A stretch of 64,000 nt of DNA from Kiritimatiellia bacterium (GCA_027493775.1 JAOSKE010000002.1:533435-597434), one strand, 5' to 3'; shown: positions 46,921-56,436, counted from the stretch's first letter. Translations and numbers: made by a program. The notes: generated by a model from the sequence alone, not told the origin.

Positions 46921-47912
46921 TTCGCCTCCACAGCAACAACGTCGCCAGCGGTCAAGCCGGACAGCACTTCCACGCGATCCCCAGAAACGGGTCCGGTACG
47001 AATAAGCCGATCCACCACGCGTCCGTCTTTCACAATGCCGACACTCTCCAACTGTCCCACCCGAATAACTGCGGACGTCGGAATATAAAGAACATCGCGC
47101 ACTTCTGTTTCAACCCAGAGCCGACCAAACGCGCCGGGCAATAAATCGGCTTCCGGTCGCTCAAGATTCACGCGAACGACACGACTCCGACTGCGCGGAT
47201 CAATCTCGCCCACAATTTCCGCAACTATTCCAGTGATCGTGATCGCCGGTTGCTCCAAGGCAACCGCCACGGGACTCCCGAGGGCAAGATGCGGAATTAG
47301 TCGTGCGGGAACTGCTGCTTCGATTCGCACGCGAGTCGGATCGTAGAGCGCCATCAATACCTGCCCCGGCGCGGCGAGATCGCCAACTTCAACATGGCGC
47401 TCAATCACCATGCCCGTCAGCGGCGCTCGGATAATCGTATAAGACTGCAAGACGCGGATGCGATCCACCTGTGCGCGCGCGGATTGAAATGCAGACTCGG
47501 CCGCAGTCAGCTCCTGCTCGCTCGCCGAGCGCGCCTCAAACAATTGGCGCGAGCGTTTGTATTCCGCCTCTGCCTGACGCAACTGCGCCTCCGCAGCAGC
47601 GAGCTGCTCCTGAATCTCGCGATCATCCAGCACCAGCAACGTGTCATCCTTGGAAACCCGCTGTCCGGCCGAAGCGTGAACTTCACGCACTTCCGCCTGC
47701 ACCCGCGCGGAAACCTTGACTCGTTCCGTTGCAGTCACAGTGCCCACAACATCCACTCGCGTTGCGACGCGCTGAACAGCAACGGTCATAATTGTTGCGC
47801 CATCGGACAGGGCGCGCCCCACCGGATGCTGCTCATAACCCGGCTCAATTTTGTTTCGCCCGCAGCCCACCGCCAGCGCGCCCAATATCAATGTGAACAA
47901 TAAATAACGCAT
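46917..47912 (-). CDS. RND efflux periplasmic adaptor (membrane-fusion) lipoprotein
   Basis: 331 aa with a lipobox GALAVGC (Cys about 17). Order: lipoyl/barrel-sandwich half motifs (VVGTVTATERVKVSARVQAE and YTIIRAPLTGMVIERHVEVG), a coiled-coil hairpin (LAAAEAQLRQAEAEYKRSRQ), and a beta-barrel domain with VNLERPEADLLPGAFGRLWV. The adaptor joins the pump to an outer-membrane channel. Coupled to the RND gene by ATGA; head of the minus-strand operon. Confidence 0.92.
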   Translation of the reverse strand: MRYLLFTLILGALAVGCGRNKIEPGYEQHPVGRALSDGATIMTVAVQRVATRVDVVGTVTATERVKVSARVQAEVREVHASAGQRVSKDDTLLVLDDREIQEQLAAAEAQLRQAEAEYKRSRQLFEARSASEQELTAAESAFQSARAQVDRIRVLQSYTIIRAPLTGMVIERHVEVGDLAAPGQVLMALYDPTRVRIEAAVPARLIPHLALGSPVAVALEQPAITITGIVAEIVGEIDPRSRSRVVRVNLERPEADLLPGAFGRLWVETEVRDVLYIPTSAVIRVGQLESVGIVKDGRVVDRLIRTGPVSGDRVEVLSGLTAGDVVAVEAK

Positions 47913-48036
47913 AGTACTCCTTCACACTTCGCGAGTGTTCATAGGTTAGAGCCACAACCGTACATCAAGGTTCCCCAAAAACATTCGTCCATCCGCCTCT
48001 CGACTTTTCAACGGATTTCCTTCAGAATTAAGGCTT

Positions 48037-49107
48037 ATGTCGCGTCTTATACCGAAACGTCCTGCCGAAGGCGACAGCGAGCTGGCAGCGCGCCTCCGCG
48101 CGATCATCAATACGGTCGTTGACGGAATCATCACGATTGATGGGAACGGAACCATCGAGTCGGTGAATCCCGCAACGGAACGCATCTTTCAATACAAGGC
48201 GCGGGAGATGATCGGGAACAATATAAAGATGCTCATGCCCCCGCAATGGGCTGAGGAGCATGACAACTATATTCAGCGCTATCTGAAAACGGGCAAGGCG
48301 CAGATCATCGGAATCGGACGCGAAGCTGCGGGCGTCCGCAAGGATGGCACCATCTTCCCCATGTACCTCGCAATCAGCGAAGTCCGCCTTGGAAAACGAC
48401 GCCTGTTCACGGGTATCATCCGCGACATCAGCGCGCGTAAAATCGCGGAACAGGCGCTCGCACAGGCGAGTGAAAACGAACGGCGCATTCTCGGCCAAGA
48501 GCTGCACGACGGATTGGGTCAACAGCTAACCGGCGCGAGCATGTTGGCGAAGGCGCTGCAAAACCGACTGGAGCGCGAAAAGAACCCCGCGCAAAAGGAT
48601 GCGGCGGAAGTGGCAGAAATGCTCGCGCGCACCCTCTCCGCGCTGCGGCGACAAGCACACGGCTTGTATCCCGTTGAGCTTGAGCGCTCGGGCATCTCCA
48701 CCGCAATTGAGGAATTATCGCTCTCGCTTCGGGAGCTGTATGGCGTGAATGCCCGCTTCTCGCAGCGCGGGAAGCTTCCACCAATGGACAAGACCACCGC
48801 TTTGCATCTATACCGCATCGTGCAGGAAGCCACATCGAATGCGATCCGTCACGGACAGGCAAAACAGATTTGTATTTCTCTCAACTGTTCAGCTAGTGTA
48901 CTGACGTTGAGTGTCGAGGATAACGGCCGGGGTATTAACCTAAAGCGACTAACGCCGGGAATGGGAATCATTGTCATGCGCTACCGCGCCTCTGTAGTGG
49001 GCGCAAAGCTGGATGTCCGCCGGGCTGGCAAACGCGGAACGATTGTCCAACTCGTTTGGACGCGGCCGACTCCTTCACGCAAAAGAAATGAAAAAAACAA
49101 CGAATAA
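48037..49107 (+). CDS. PAS sensor histidine kinase, NarX/HisKA_3 type
   Basis: 356 aa and no membrane helix. One PAS domain (about 20-140: IINTVVDGIITIDGNGTIES, TERIFQYKAREMIGNNIKML), a HisKA_3 dimer region with the phospho-His in RRILGQELHDGLGQQLTGAS, and an ATPase (LYRIVQEATSNAIRHGQAKQ, LSVEDNGRGIN). It should phosphorylate the LuxR-type regulator whose start overlaps its 3' end by 20 nt. The PAS region is FixL-like by pattern, so oxygen or redox sensing is possible. Confidence 0.93.
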   Translation: MSRLIPKRPAEGDSELAARLRAIINTVVDGIITIDGNGTIESVNPATERIFQYKAREMIGNNIKMLMPPQWAEEHDNYIQRYLKTGKAQIIGIGREAAGVRKDGTIFPMYLAISEVRLGKRRLFTGIIRDISARKIAEQALAQASENERRILGQELHDGLGQQLTGASMLAKALQNRLEREKNPAQKDAAEVAEMLARTLSALRRQAHGLYPVELERSGISTAIEELSLSLRELYGVNARFSQRGKLPPMDKTTALHLYRIVQEATSNAIRHGQAKQICISLNCSASVLTLSVEDNGRGINLKRLTPGMGIIVMRYRASVVGAKLDVRRAGKRGTIVQLVWTRPTPSRKRNEKNNE

Positions 49108-49774
49108 ATCTGCAAGTTCAGCACCGGCCCCGTCCACCAAACGGATTCTCGTTGTGGACGACCACCCCGTTGTGCGCCAGGGCATCAAGCACCTGCTCGA
49201 ACAGGAGTCGGATCTCCGCATCTGCGCCGAGGCGGAATCTGCGGGTGAAGCTCTTCAGGCGCTTCAAAAGCAAATGCCCGATCTCGTCATTGTGGACATT
49301 TCACTCAAGGGCACAGACGGCATCGAGCTGACCAAGTGGATTCGTGCGCAGGACAAAAAAATTCCGGTGCTGATTCTCTCCATGCACGACGAAAGTCTCT
49401 ACGCCGACCGCGCGCTGCGCGCGGGCGCACACGGCTATCTGATGAAGGCAGAGGTCGCGGACAAAATCGTGCCCGCCGTCAGAAAAGTGATGGGCGGCGA
49501 AATTTATCTCAGCGAGAAAGCGGGTCAGGCCATTCTTCACGAAGTAACCGGCCGCGGGGCAAAGGGAGGCGAATCCCCCATTAACCAGCTCAGCGACCGA
49601 GAAATCGAGGTGCTCCGACTCATCGGTCAGGGGCGCGGCACACGCGAAATTGCAAATCTGCTCCACCTCAGCATCAAAACAATCGAGACCTACCGCGCCA
49701 ACATCAAAGACAAACTCGGCCTCGCAAACGCCACGCAGCTCGTGCGCTATGCCGCACAATGGGTTGGCCAATAA
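49088..49774 (+). CDS. NarL/FixJ-family response regulator (LuxR HTH)
   Basis: ATG 49088 gives 228 aa. Receiver: ILVVDDHPVVRQGIKHLLEQ, phospho-Asp in PDLVIVDISLKGTDGIEL (about 75), LYADRALRAGAHGYLMKAE. C-terminal LuxR HTH: QLSDREIEVLRLIGQGRGTR followed by EIANLLHLSIKTIETYRANI. It is the partner of the kinase just upstream; targets are unknown. Confidence 0.95.
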   Translation: MKKTTNKSASSAPAPSTKRILVVDDHPVVRQGIKHLLEQESDLRICAEAESAGEALQALQKQMPDLVIVDISLKGTDGIELTKWIRAQDKKIPVLILSMHDESLYADRALRAGAHGYLMKAEVADKIVPAVRKVMGGEIYLSEKAGQAILHEVTGRGAKGGESPINQLSDREIEVLRLIGQGRGTREIANLLHLSIKTIETYRANIKDKLGLANATQLVRYAAQWVGQ

Positions 49775-50529
49775 CCGCGCGACAGACGCCCGTGAATCAA
49801 AACACCCAGTCCGAAGCGCTCGCGCCCGGCCTGTATATCGTCGGCACACCGATTGGAAATCTAAGCGACATCACCCTGCGCGCGCTTGATACGCTCCGCA
49901 ACGCATCGCTGATTCTCGCCGAAGACACGCGCCACACGCGCAAACTCCTTGAGCGCCACGGCCTGCACACGCCGATGCTTAGCTATCACAAGTTCAACGA
50001 AGCCTCCCGCGCGGGTGAAATCATTGCGCGGCTGCATTCGGGAGAAATAATCGCGCTCGTCAGCGATTCCGGCATGCCCGCCGTCTCCGATCCCGGTGCG
50101 CGTCTCGTCGCGGCCTGTCGAGATGCCCGTGTTCCCGTCACGGCGGTTCCCGGCCCCTCCGCAGTGACAACGGCCATCGCACTTGCTGGATTCCCCACAC
50201 GCGGTTTTATCTTTGTCGGGTTCCTTCCCCACAAATCGGGTGCGCGCAAACGAGAACTTGAACAGTGGGGCAATCAAACTCTACCTGTGGTACTTTTTGA
50301 ATCTCCGTATCGCCTGCTAAAATTGTTGAGTGAAATCGCGGAAACGCTCGGTGCGCGTCAGTTATTTATCGGACGTGAACTGACCAAACACTTCGAAGAA
50401 CTCCTGCGCGGTACGCCCGCAGAAATCTGCGCGGCCTTTGAAAGGCGTACAGTAAAGGGCGAGTGCGTCGTTGTTCTTGCGCCCGCGACAGGGCAAGGTT
50501 CTGGCGAATCGCACGACGAACAGGCATGA
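49759..50529 (+). CDS. rsmI: 16S rRNA (cytidine-1402 2'-O)-methyltransferase
   Basis: 256 aa from ATG 49759, overlapping the response regulator by 16 nt; GTG 49792 is the alternative start. SAM-binding SIMIBI-type fold: LYIVGTPIGNLSDITLRALD, SDSGMPAVSDPGARLVAACR, VPGPSAVTTAIALAGFPTRG. RsmI modifies C1402 in the decoding centre. The coaBC start overlaps its stop by 4 nt. Confidence 0.93.
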   Translation: MGWPITARQTPVNQNTQSEALAPGLYIVGTPIGNLSDITLRALDTLRNASLILAEDTRHTRKLLERHGLHTPMLSYHKFNEASRAGEIIARLHSGEIIALVSDSGMPAVSDPGARLVAACRDARVPVTAVPGPSAVTTAIALAGFPTRGFIFVGFLPHKSGARKRELEQWGNQTLPVVLFESPYRLLKLLSEIAETLGARQLFIGRELTKHFEELLRGTPAEICAAFERRTVKGECVVVLAPATGQGSGESHDEQA

Positions 50530-51752
50530 GCGAAACTGCAACAGCAAAAAAAAGGATCCTCCTCGGAATTTGCGGGGGCATTGCCGCATACAAGGCGGTT
50601 GAGGTTGCGGGCAGTCTGCACAAGCTCGGACACGACGTCCACGTGGCGATGACCGACGCCGCTCAGCGCTTCGTCGTGCCGCGAACCTTCGCCCTCGCCT
50701 CGGGCAATTCAGTGCTGGATAAATTATTTCCACCCGATGAGGCAACGGGCGAAGATGCGTTCCCCCACCTCTACCCCGCCACGCGCGCCGACGCCTTTGT
50801 TGTGCTCCCCGCAACCGCAAACACACTCGGAAAAATCGCGCAAGGACGCGGGGATGATGTCGTATCCACCTCCGCCCTCTCGCTGCCCGAACACTGCATC
50901 CGCATTTTTTGTCCGGCGATGAACGTCGAAATGTGGCAACAAGACAGCGTACGTGAAAGCGTACGTGTCTTGGAAAATCGCGGATGGATACGAATCGGCC
51001 CGGACAGTGGCCTGCTCGCCTGCGGAATGACCGGTGAAGGACGATTGAGCGAACCGGAAGAAATCGTCAAACGCATCACGGAACTTCTCTCGGCGCAGCA
51101 ACAGCTCACCGGGAAGCGCGTGCTAATTTTATCCGGCCCCACCCGCGAACATCTTGATCCCGTCCGCTATATCAGCAACCCGAGTTCCGGGAAAATGGGT
51201 CGCGCATTGGCGCAAGCTGCCGCCGCAGCGGGCGCGGAAGTCACTTTTGTTTCAGGCCCGGTGGCGGAAGGTAATCTGCCACGTGGCAATTCAATCACGA
51301 TTCTGCCGGTCATCAGCGCGGCCGAGATGCTTGCGGAAGCAAAGCGTCATTACGAAGCAGCAGACATCATCGTATATGCCGCCGCGGTATCGGACTATCG
51401 CCCCAGCGCCTATCACGACAAAAAATTGCCGAAGGAAAACGAGGCCCTCTCACTCCCTCTCGAACCCACACCCGATATTGCAGCGACGCTAAACGCAAAT
51501 AAGCGCACGGACCAAATAGCGATTGGATTCGCGTTGCAAACTCACGACGGCCCGGCAAAGGCGCTGGAGAAATTAAAGCGGAAGCGCTTCGATGGAATCG
51601 TCCTCAACGCACTCGACGCATTGGGCGGAGAGCGTGGAAGTTACAGTTGGATCGGACCGACCGCTCCCCCTGCCGACTGGGGCACACTGACAAAACCCGC
51701 CTGCGCACAGCGGATTCTCGGACAGGCGATTAAGTTGTTAAACCGCAAATAG
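50526..51752 (+). CDS. coaBC: Bifunctional phosphopantothenoylcysteine decarboxylase / phosphopantothenate-cysteine ligase
   Basis: 408 aa from ATG 50526. CoaC half: LGICGGIAAYKAVEVAGSLH, the FMN-related PATANTLGKIAQG, PAMNVEMWQQDSV (Asn, catalytic region). CoaB half: LILSGPTREHLDPVRYISNP, SSGKMGRALAQAAAAAGAEV, and AAAVSDYRPS. The protein carries out two steps of CoA synthesis. Coupled to rsmI. Confidence 0.95.
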   Translation: MSETATAKKRILLGICGGIAAYKAVEVAGSLHKLGHDVHVAMTDAAQRFVVPRTFALASGNSVLDKLFPPDEATGEDAFPHLYPATRADAFVVLPATANTLGKIAQGRGDDVVSTSALSLPEHCIRIFCPAMNVEMWQQDSVRESVRVLENRGWIRIGPDSGLLACGMTGEGRLSEPEEIVKRITELLSAQQQLTGKRVLILSGPTREHLDPVRYISNPSSGKMGRALAQAAAAAGAEVTFVSGPVAEGNLPRGNSITILPVISAAEMLAEAKRHYEAADIIVYAAAVSDYRPSAYHDKKLPKENEALSLPLEPTPDIAATLNANKRTDQIAIGFALQTHDGPAKALEKLKRKRFDGIVLNALDALGGERGSYSWIGPTAPPADWGTLTKPACAQRILGQAIKLLNRK

Positions 51753-51845
51753 CAATTCGCGGCGAAATCGTCGAAGTCCTCAGCAAGGCTGGCAGGAAAC
51801 GCATCACTGATCACGCTGGATACGGACTGCGCACACGCATTAAAT

Positions 51846-51879
51846 GCGAAAGGGATGACGTTGCCGCCATCCCTTGCGC
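51846..51879 (-). terminator. Hairpin downstream of the HU gene
   Basis: Arms AAGGGATG (51850-51857) and CATCCCTT (51868-51875), with outer GCG/CGC pairs across one bulge, lie just past the HU stop on the minus strand. Only a weak T-stretch follows (TTCGCATTT), so termination is likely but not certain. Confidence 0.45.
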
Positions 51880-51897
51880 ACATAACCGTACGATCTC

Positions 51898-52182
51898 TTA
51901 CTTCTTGCTTCCGAGGATCGCGTCCTTGGCGGCTTTCGCCACGCGGAACTTGACGACCTTCTTGGCCGGAATTTTGATCGCTTGGCCCGTGGCCGGATTG
52001 CGGCCCATGCGCGCCTTGCGTTGAACCAAAACAAGCTTGCCCAAGCCCGGAATTACGAAGCTGTTCTTCGCTTCCTTGTATGCCAGGTTAGCCAGTGATT
52101 CAAAGAACTGACCGGCTTGCTTCTTGGTGATTCCCACCGCGTCGGCCATCTTGGCCGCGGTCTGCGATTTGGTTAGTGCCAT
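51898..52182 (-). CDS. HU-family DNA-binding protein
   Basis: 94 aa, normal HU size. MALTKSQTAAKMADAVGITK, FVIPGLGKLVLVQRKARMGR, NPATGQAIKIPAKKVVKFRV match the helix-turn-helix dimer core and the DNA-binding beta arm with the NPATGQ-type tip. It bends and compacts DNA. Its own transcription unit, with a hairpin after it. Confidence 0.95.
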   Translation of the reverse strand: MALTKSQTAAKMADAVGITKKQAGQFFESLANLAYKEAKNSFVIPGLGKLVLVQRKARMGRNPATGQAIKIPAKKVVKFRVAKAAKDAILGSKK

Positions 52183-52309
52183 ATTATTTCTCGCCTCCTG
52201 TTTAATTAGATCGCGTTCTTGCGTCTAAACTCGCGCCCATATTGCGCGTATATCCCTGTAAAACAAGCGTTTTTTTGCTTTTTTTATGAATGGTTAAGCT
52301 TGCACTTTT

Positions 52310-52852
52310 TCAAGCGAGTAGTGCAGAGGCAACCCGCTGCGCGAGCGACGCGCTGCCAAACTGACGAACAAGCTCGATCGCAAACGCCATGCTCGTCCCC
52401 GGCCCCTGACTCGTGATGAGTTTGCCATCAACAACCACTCGCTCGTTCACGCGCGGCGTCGCAGTAAGGTCTTCCGCACACGCGGGATAACACGTCACGC
52501 GACGCCCCTCAAGAATCCCCGCCGCTTGCAACACAAGCGGGCCAGCACATACCGCAGCAACCCAACGCCCGGCTTTATCCATCTCACGAATGGCGCTCAA
52601 CACGCCTTCATCCTTCATCAGGTTTTCGACCCCGCCTCCGCCGCCGGGAATCACAATGGCGTCGAAATCCATTGGATTTATTGAGGAAAACAGCGTATCT
52701 GCCATCAACTTCACGCCATGCGCGGCGGCAACCGGGCCATCGTGCAGGCCTGCGGTCACGACCTTGAATTCGGCGCGACGCAACACGTCAATTACGGAGA
52801 TCGCTTCGATTTCTTCGCAGCCGTCTGCGAGTGGAACAAGAATCTTTGCCAT
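52310..52852 (-). CDS. DJ-1/PfpI-family protein
   Basis: 180 aa glutamine-amidotransferase-like fold. Motifs: ILVPLADGCEEIEAISVIDV (conserved Glu), DAIVIPGGGGGVENLM, and the nucleophile elbow VAAVCAGPLVLQAAG with Cys about 104, then GPGTSMAFAIELV. The AVCAGP form matches DJ-1/ThiJ-type. The role may be deglycation or redox stress; not fixed by sequence. Confidence 0.92.
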   Translation of the reverse strand: MAKILVPLADGCEEIEAISVIDVLRRAEFKVVTAGLHDGPVAAAHGVKLMADTLFSSINPMDFDAIVIPGGGGGVENLMKDEGVLSAIREMDKAGRWVAAVCAGPLVLQAAGILEGRRVTCYPACAEDLTATPRVNERVVVDGKLITSQGPGTSMAFAIELVRQFGSASLAQRVASALLA

Positions 52853-52887
52853 GATGTGTTTCTCCCTTTTGTTGTTTGACCCAAAAG

Positions 52888-52934
52888 TTCCAAGGGTTGG
52901 AAGTCGTTCACGAACAAACTTCCAAGCCTTGGAA
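52888..52934. repeat. Paired TTCCAA/TTGGAA palindromes, second locus
   Basis: TTCCAAGGGTTGGAA at 52888-52902 and TTCCAAGCCTTGGAA at 52920-52934, spaced as in the pair at 36471-36519. They lie between the DJ-1 gene and the comEC stop, on intergenic ground. Confidence 0.75.
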
Positions 52935-52953
52935 ATTTATCTCTTCACGAAGC

Positions 52954-55900
52954 TCAAAATCCGACGGCGATATCGGAGACGGCATCGTCAACACCGCCCT
53001 CGGCGCGATTCGCCTCGGCTTGCGTCGCTACAGAGTATGTATGGCCATCGGACGAGAACGTCAAGGCGAAGTCGGTATCGGTGGAAAGCCACGCGGAGTC
53101 GCCAAGTTGATCTTTCACATACTGCCGCGCAAGCTCGTGCGCGTTGACGGCGTCGCGAGAAAGGTCGCCAAGCACCGGGCGCGGGGTGCCCCATTCGGCA
53201 ACCACGCGCTCTGGATTAACCTTCGCGATCAACGAGCGTAGTTCTTCATTAAGCGCACTGCGCAGAGTCGGCTTGAAGTCGCCCTGCATTTCGCCCAGCG
53301 CTGCGCCGTGATGCGGAATGAAGAGCACCTGGCTGCGCAACTGCGAGGCGTCGTAGCGGGAGGCCAACGCGGAGACGCCGTCGTACTGCAGGTCGCTGGT
53401 GATGAGCGCGGCGAAATCGCCGTACACAACGCGTAGCACCAACGAACCGTTGTCGTAGTCGTTGGCGTTGCCCTTCGCTATATCGGGGTTCAACACCTCA
53501 ATTCGGAAGACACCGCCCGGACCTTTCTCTTCAAACAACACCTGACCCGCTGCAAGCGTGCTTTGCTGTACCGTCCAACCCGCCCACCGGTTGACCACAC
53601 TCGACTTGCGCTTGGCCATTTCGTTCGCAAGCGAGAGGCGCCGCGGCCACTGTTCATTGCCAATCAGTTCTTCATACGAACGGACAAGCGCAGCTGATTC
53701 AACGGTATCGGCAGACTCGCCGAAGCGGGTGACAAATTGTTCGTATGTTTCGTCGCTCCGCAGGTCAGCCAAGGAGGGCGGAAGGAACAGGTGATCCACC
53801 CAGGTGGATTCGAGAATGTGGCTGATTCCCGCCGCGCGCTCAGGGCGTGGCGAGGTCAGAATAACCGCATCGAGATGCCGCACCTTTTCGTTTGCGAGAA
53901 CGGGAAGCACGGTGCGCGAAGCCTCGTTTCGGCGACCGCGCTCGTGCTCAACAAAACCGGCGTCAATCAGAATACGACGGCCAGTCGGACTTTCAACAAG
54001 CACCGCGCTGCCATAGCCGACAGAGAGCACCGTCATCTTCAGCTCGCGCACCGTCGCAGGGCGCATATCCACAACCACCAACGCGGCGAGCACAATGCCG
54101 GCGACGATTCCAACAGAACGCGGCCACCATTTGCCGCGCAGATTGAACGCCGTCGTGGTCTTTACCAGCCACGCCCAAATGGGCTTGTTCCAAATGAACC
54201 ACGCACAGGCAATGTAGTAGGCGGTGAGCGCAAGCAGACCGGGGCGGCGGATGACGGGATACGGGAAGAGGTCCGCGCTGGCGTGAGCGAGCCAAAGAAA
54301 GATGGAGGAGAACACCCAGTTCGCCGCGCCAATAATCAACGCAATGTAGATTCCAATTCCCGGAATGAGTCCAAGCAAGCCGCCAATCGCGCCCAACTGC
54401 ACCACGACGCCGATGAGCGGAATGGCGATGAGGTTTGCGTACGCACCTGCGAACGGCCAACGCACGAAGTAGCCAGCAGAGAGGGGAATCATCATCCCCA
54501 GTTGAATCGCAAACTGCGCGGCAAGAAACGCGCCCACGCCTTCGGGAATCGTCGTGAAGTTGAATGTCTCTGGGATACCGACGCCCTTACGCTGTAACGA
54601 ACCCGCAATCATAAAGAGGACGATGCATAGCGCGACGGTCGGGAAAAGAAATTGCGGTGTAACCGCCAATGCCCAATGCCGAATTGCGATCAGCGTGTAG
54701 CCGATGGAAACGAGAAGGAAGAGCGTGAACTGATTTCCCTTGAGTCGTTGCAACAAATCGAGCGCGGGCGTGGTGAGCAAGCCGAGGGATAGAATAGCGC
54801 CGAATGACAGCGTGAACGATGGACCCACAACGACCAGTGGATTATGCAGCAGAATTAAGAATGCGGCGACAGGCACACCGAGCAGCACCGATGATCGCAA
54901 GTTTTGGTCAAGATATGCCCACGTAAGCAGGAATAAGCTGTTCATAATCACTGCGCGCAACGTCGAGGGACGCGCGCCGGTGATGATGGAAAAAATCACA
55001 AGGGCGAAAATGATGGCTGGCACATACGCCTGTCGCGGCACACGCATGAGCGCAAAAATTCCGACGAGCATCACCGTGATGATGGTCACGTGCAATCCGG
55101 AGACGGCGAGAACGTGATTCACGCCAGACTCCTTAAACTCATCCGCAATCGTTTCTTCGCAGAAGCGCCCGATAATGGTCGGTTCGTCGGAGGGTTTCCA
55201 CTCGTGCTGATACCGCTCGCTGAACATACATTCCACGCCCTGCAAGCCGTAGCGCATTCCGAGCGTGACGCCACCGACGAAGGCGGACTGCGGGAAGAGC
55301 AGTGTTTGTTTGATTACACGCAACACATTGTCGCGCAGATTCAGCGAGAACGAGACAAGCGCGTTCCCCTCGCGCATCGGGCCGTCAATCGGCTTGATCG
55401 CATGAATCGGCGGTGGGCCGTTGCGCGGAGTGTAGAGGGACATTAATCCATAGATGTTGTAGTTCTGTTGAAAACGGCGCGCATTGAATCCGCCGGGATT
55501 CGCCGCGCCACGCGCGACCGTAAGTTCGCCCTTCAACTCGACGTCGTAACCGTAGGCGGCCGTGCCCGCGAATTTTTCGTAGCCGGGCATTTCCGGTCGG
55601 ACGGTTACCTGAATGTCGCCGCCTTCAACGCGATAAAACGGGCCGCCGGCGGGAAACTGTATAAACTCCGGCGTGATGGGCAGCACGGTCTTGAAGTCGT
55701 ACACAAGCGGGTCGGCGCTGATACGTCCGAGGATCGTAACCGGCGATTGTGCGCGACCGGGGCGGACGAAAGAGCCGATGTGGTTTGAAACACGGAAGAG
55801 CGCAACGGCGCCGTGTGTCGGACCTTTCAATACTTGAACGCCGGTGATACGGGTGAGCGGCTGATCAATCACATAGTCGCTGTTGAGTGGGTCTGCGCTG

Positions 55901-56436
55901 TGGACGACAACAACGTCTGTGGTAATCGGCATCCGCGCGATTTGGAACTGCCAACGTCCACGGCGGTCCACCATCGCGCGGCCATCCGCATCGCGCGCAG
56001 CCACGCGCGCGTCGAGCTCGCCAACGATGCGCAGGTGTAAATCCTCGGCAAGCGGCTGTGATTTTCGGACGCGAATGCGGCAGGTATCGGGCAGCGCGTT
56101 CTTCGCCCGAAACTGCGCCCCCTCCCCCACGAGCACGATTTCGCCCACTTGCGTATCCGGCACGGTGTTCGCGCCGATGTAGCGGACGTAACCCAGCGAT
56201 AATGCAGAGAGCATCAAGAGCCACGCCAGCCAACGCGATGCGGAGGGGCGAGCCTCCTGCTCTTCGTCCCGCTTGCGATGCGCATAAAAGAGCATCGCGG
56301 CTGCAGCCAGCAGCAACACGGTCGTAACAACATTCAATAGCGGCAGCGCGGACGGGTTGACCGGCCAGGTCATTGCAACGACCAAACCGATGATGAAGCA
56401 ATAGCAAAAGAAAATGATTCTATTTTGTGTCTGCAT
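52954..56436 (-). CDS. comEC: ComEC/Rec2-family DNA-uptake channel with a degenerate MBL domain
   Basis: 1160 aa, longer than usual (about 750-850). N-terminal helices (about 7-105), a DUF4131-type OB region (about 110-370), the competence channel domain (NHVLAVSGLHVTIITVMLVG, then RPSTLRAVIMNSLFLLTWAY and GPSFTLSFGAILSLG), then an extended soluble C-terminal metallo-beta-lactamase-like domain. That domain has MTVLSVGYGSAVLVESPTGR and LILIDAG-like RILIDAGFVEHE, yet the metal motif THxDxDHxG is replaced by LTSPRPERAAGI; only FIPHHGA near the end is kept. It likely forms the ssDNA pore without a working nuclease site. Confidence 0.9.
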   Translation of the reverse strand: MQTQNRIIFFCYCFIIGLVVAMTWPVNPSALPLLNVVTTVLLLAAAAMLFYAHRKRDEEQEARPSASRWLAWLLMLSALSLGYVRYIGANTVPDTQVGEIVLVGEGAQFRAKNALPDTCRIRVRKSQPLAEDLHLRIVGELDARVAARDADGRAMVDRRGRWQFQIARMPITTDVVVVHSADPLNSDYVIDQPLTRITGVQVLKGPTHGAVALFRVSNHIGSFVRPGRAQSPVTILGRISADPLVYDFKTVLPITPEFIQFPAGGPFYRVEGGDIQVTVRPEMPGYEKFAGTAAYGYDVELKGELTVARGAANPGGFNARRFQQNYNIYGLMSLYTPRNGPPPIHAIKPIDGPMREGNALVSFSLNLRDNVLRVIKQTLLFPQSAFVGGVTLGMRYGLQGVECMFSERYQHEWKPSDEPTIIGRFCEETIADEFKESGVNHVLAVSGLHVTIITVMLVGIFALMRVPRQAYVPAIIFALVIFSIITGARPSTLRAVIMNSLFLLTWAYLDQNLRSSVLLGVPVAAFLILLHNPLVVVGPSFTLSFGAILSLGLLTTPALDLLQRLKGNQFTLFLLVSIGYTLIAIRHWALAVTPQFLFPTVALCIVLFMIAGSLQRKGVGIPETFNFTTIPEGVGAFLAAQFAIQLGMMIPLSAGYFVRWPFAGAYANLIAIPLIGVVVQLGAIGGLLGLIPGIGIYIALIIGAANWVFSSIFLWLAHASADLFPYPVIRRPGLLALTAYYIACAWFIWNKPIWAWLVKTTTAFNLRGKWWPRSVGIVAGIVLAALVVVDMRPATVRELKMTVLSVGYGSAVLVESPTGRRILIDAGFVEHERGRRNEASRTVLPVLANEKVRHLDAVILTSPRPERAAGISHILESTWVDHLFLPPSLADLRSDETYEQFVTRFGESADTVESAALVRSYEELIGNEQWPRRLSLANEMAKRKSSVVNRWAGWTVQQSTLAAGQVLFEEKGPGGVFRIEVLNPDIAKGNANDYDNGSLVLRVVYGDFAALITSDLQYDGVSALASRYDASQLRSQVLFIPHHGAALGEMQGDFKPTLRSALNEELRSLIAKVNPERVVAEWGTPRPVLGDLSRDAVNAHELARQYVKDQLGDSAWLSTDTDFALTFSSDGHTYSVATQAEANRAEGGVDDAVSDIAVGF

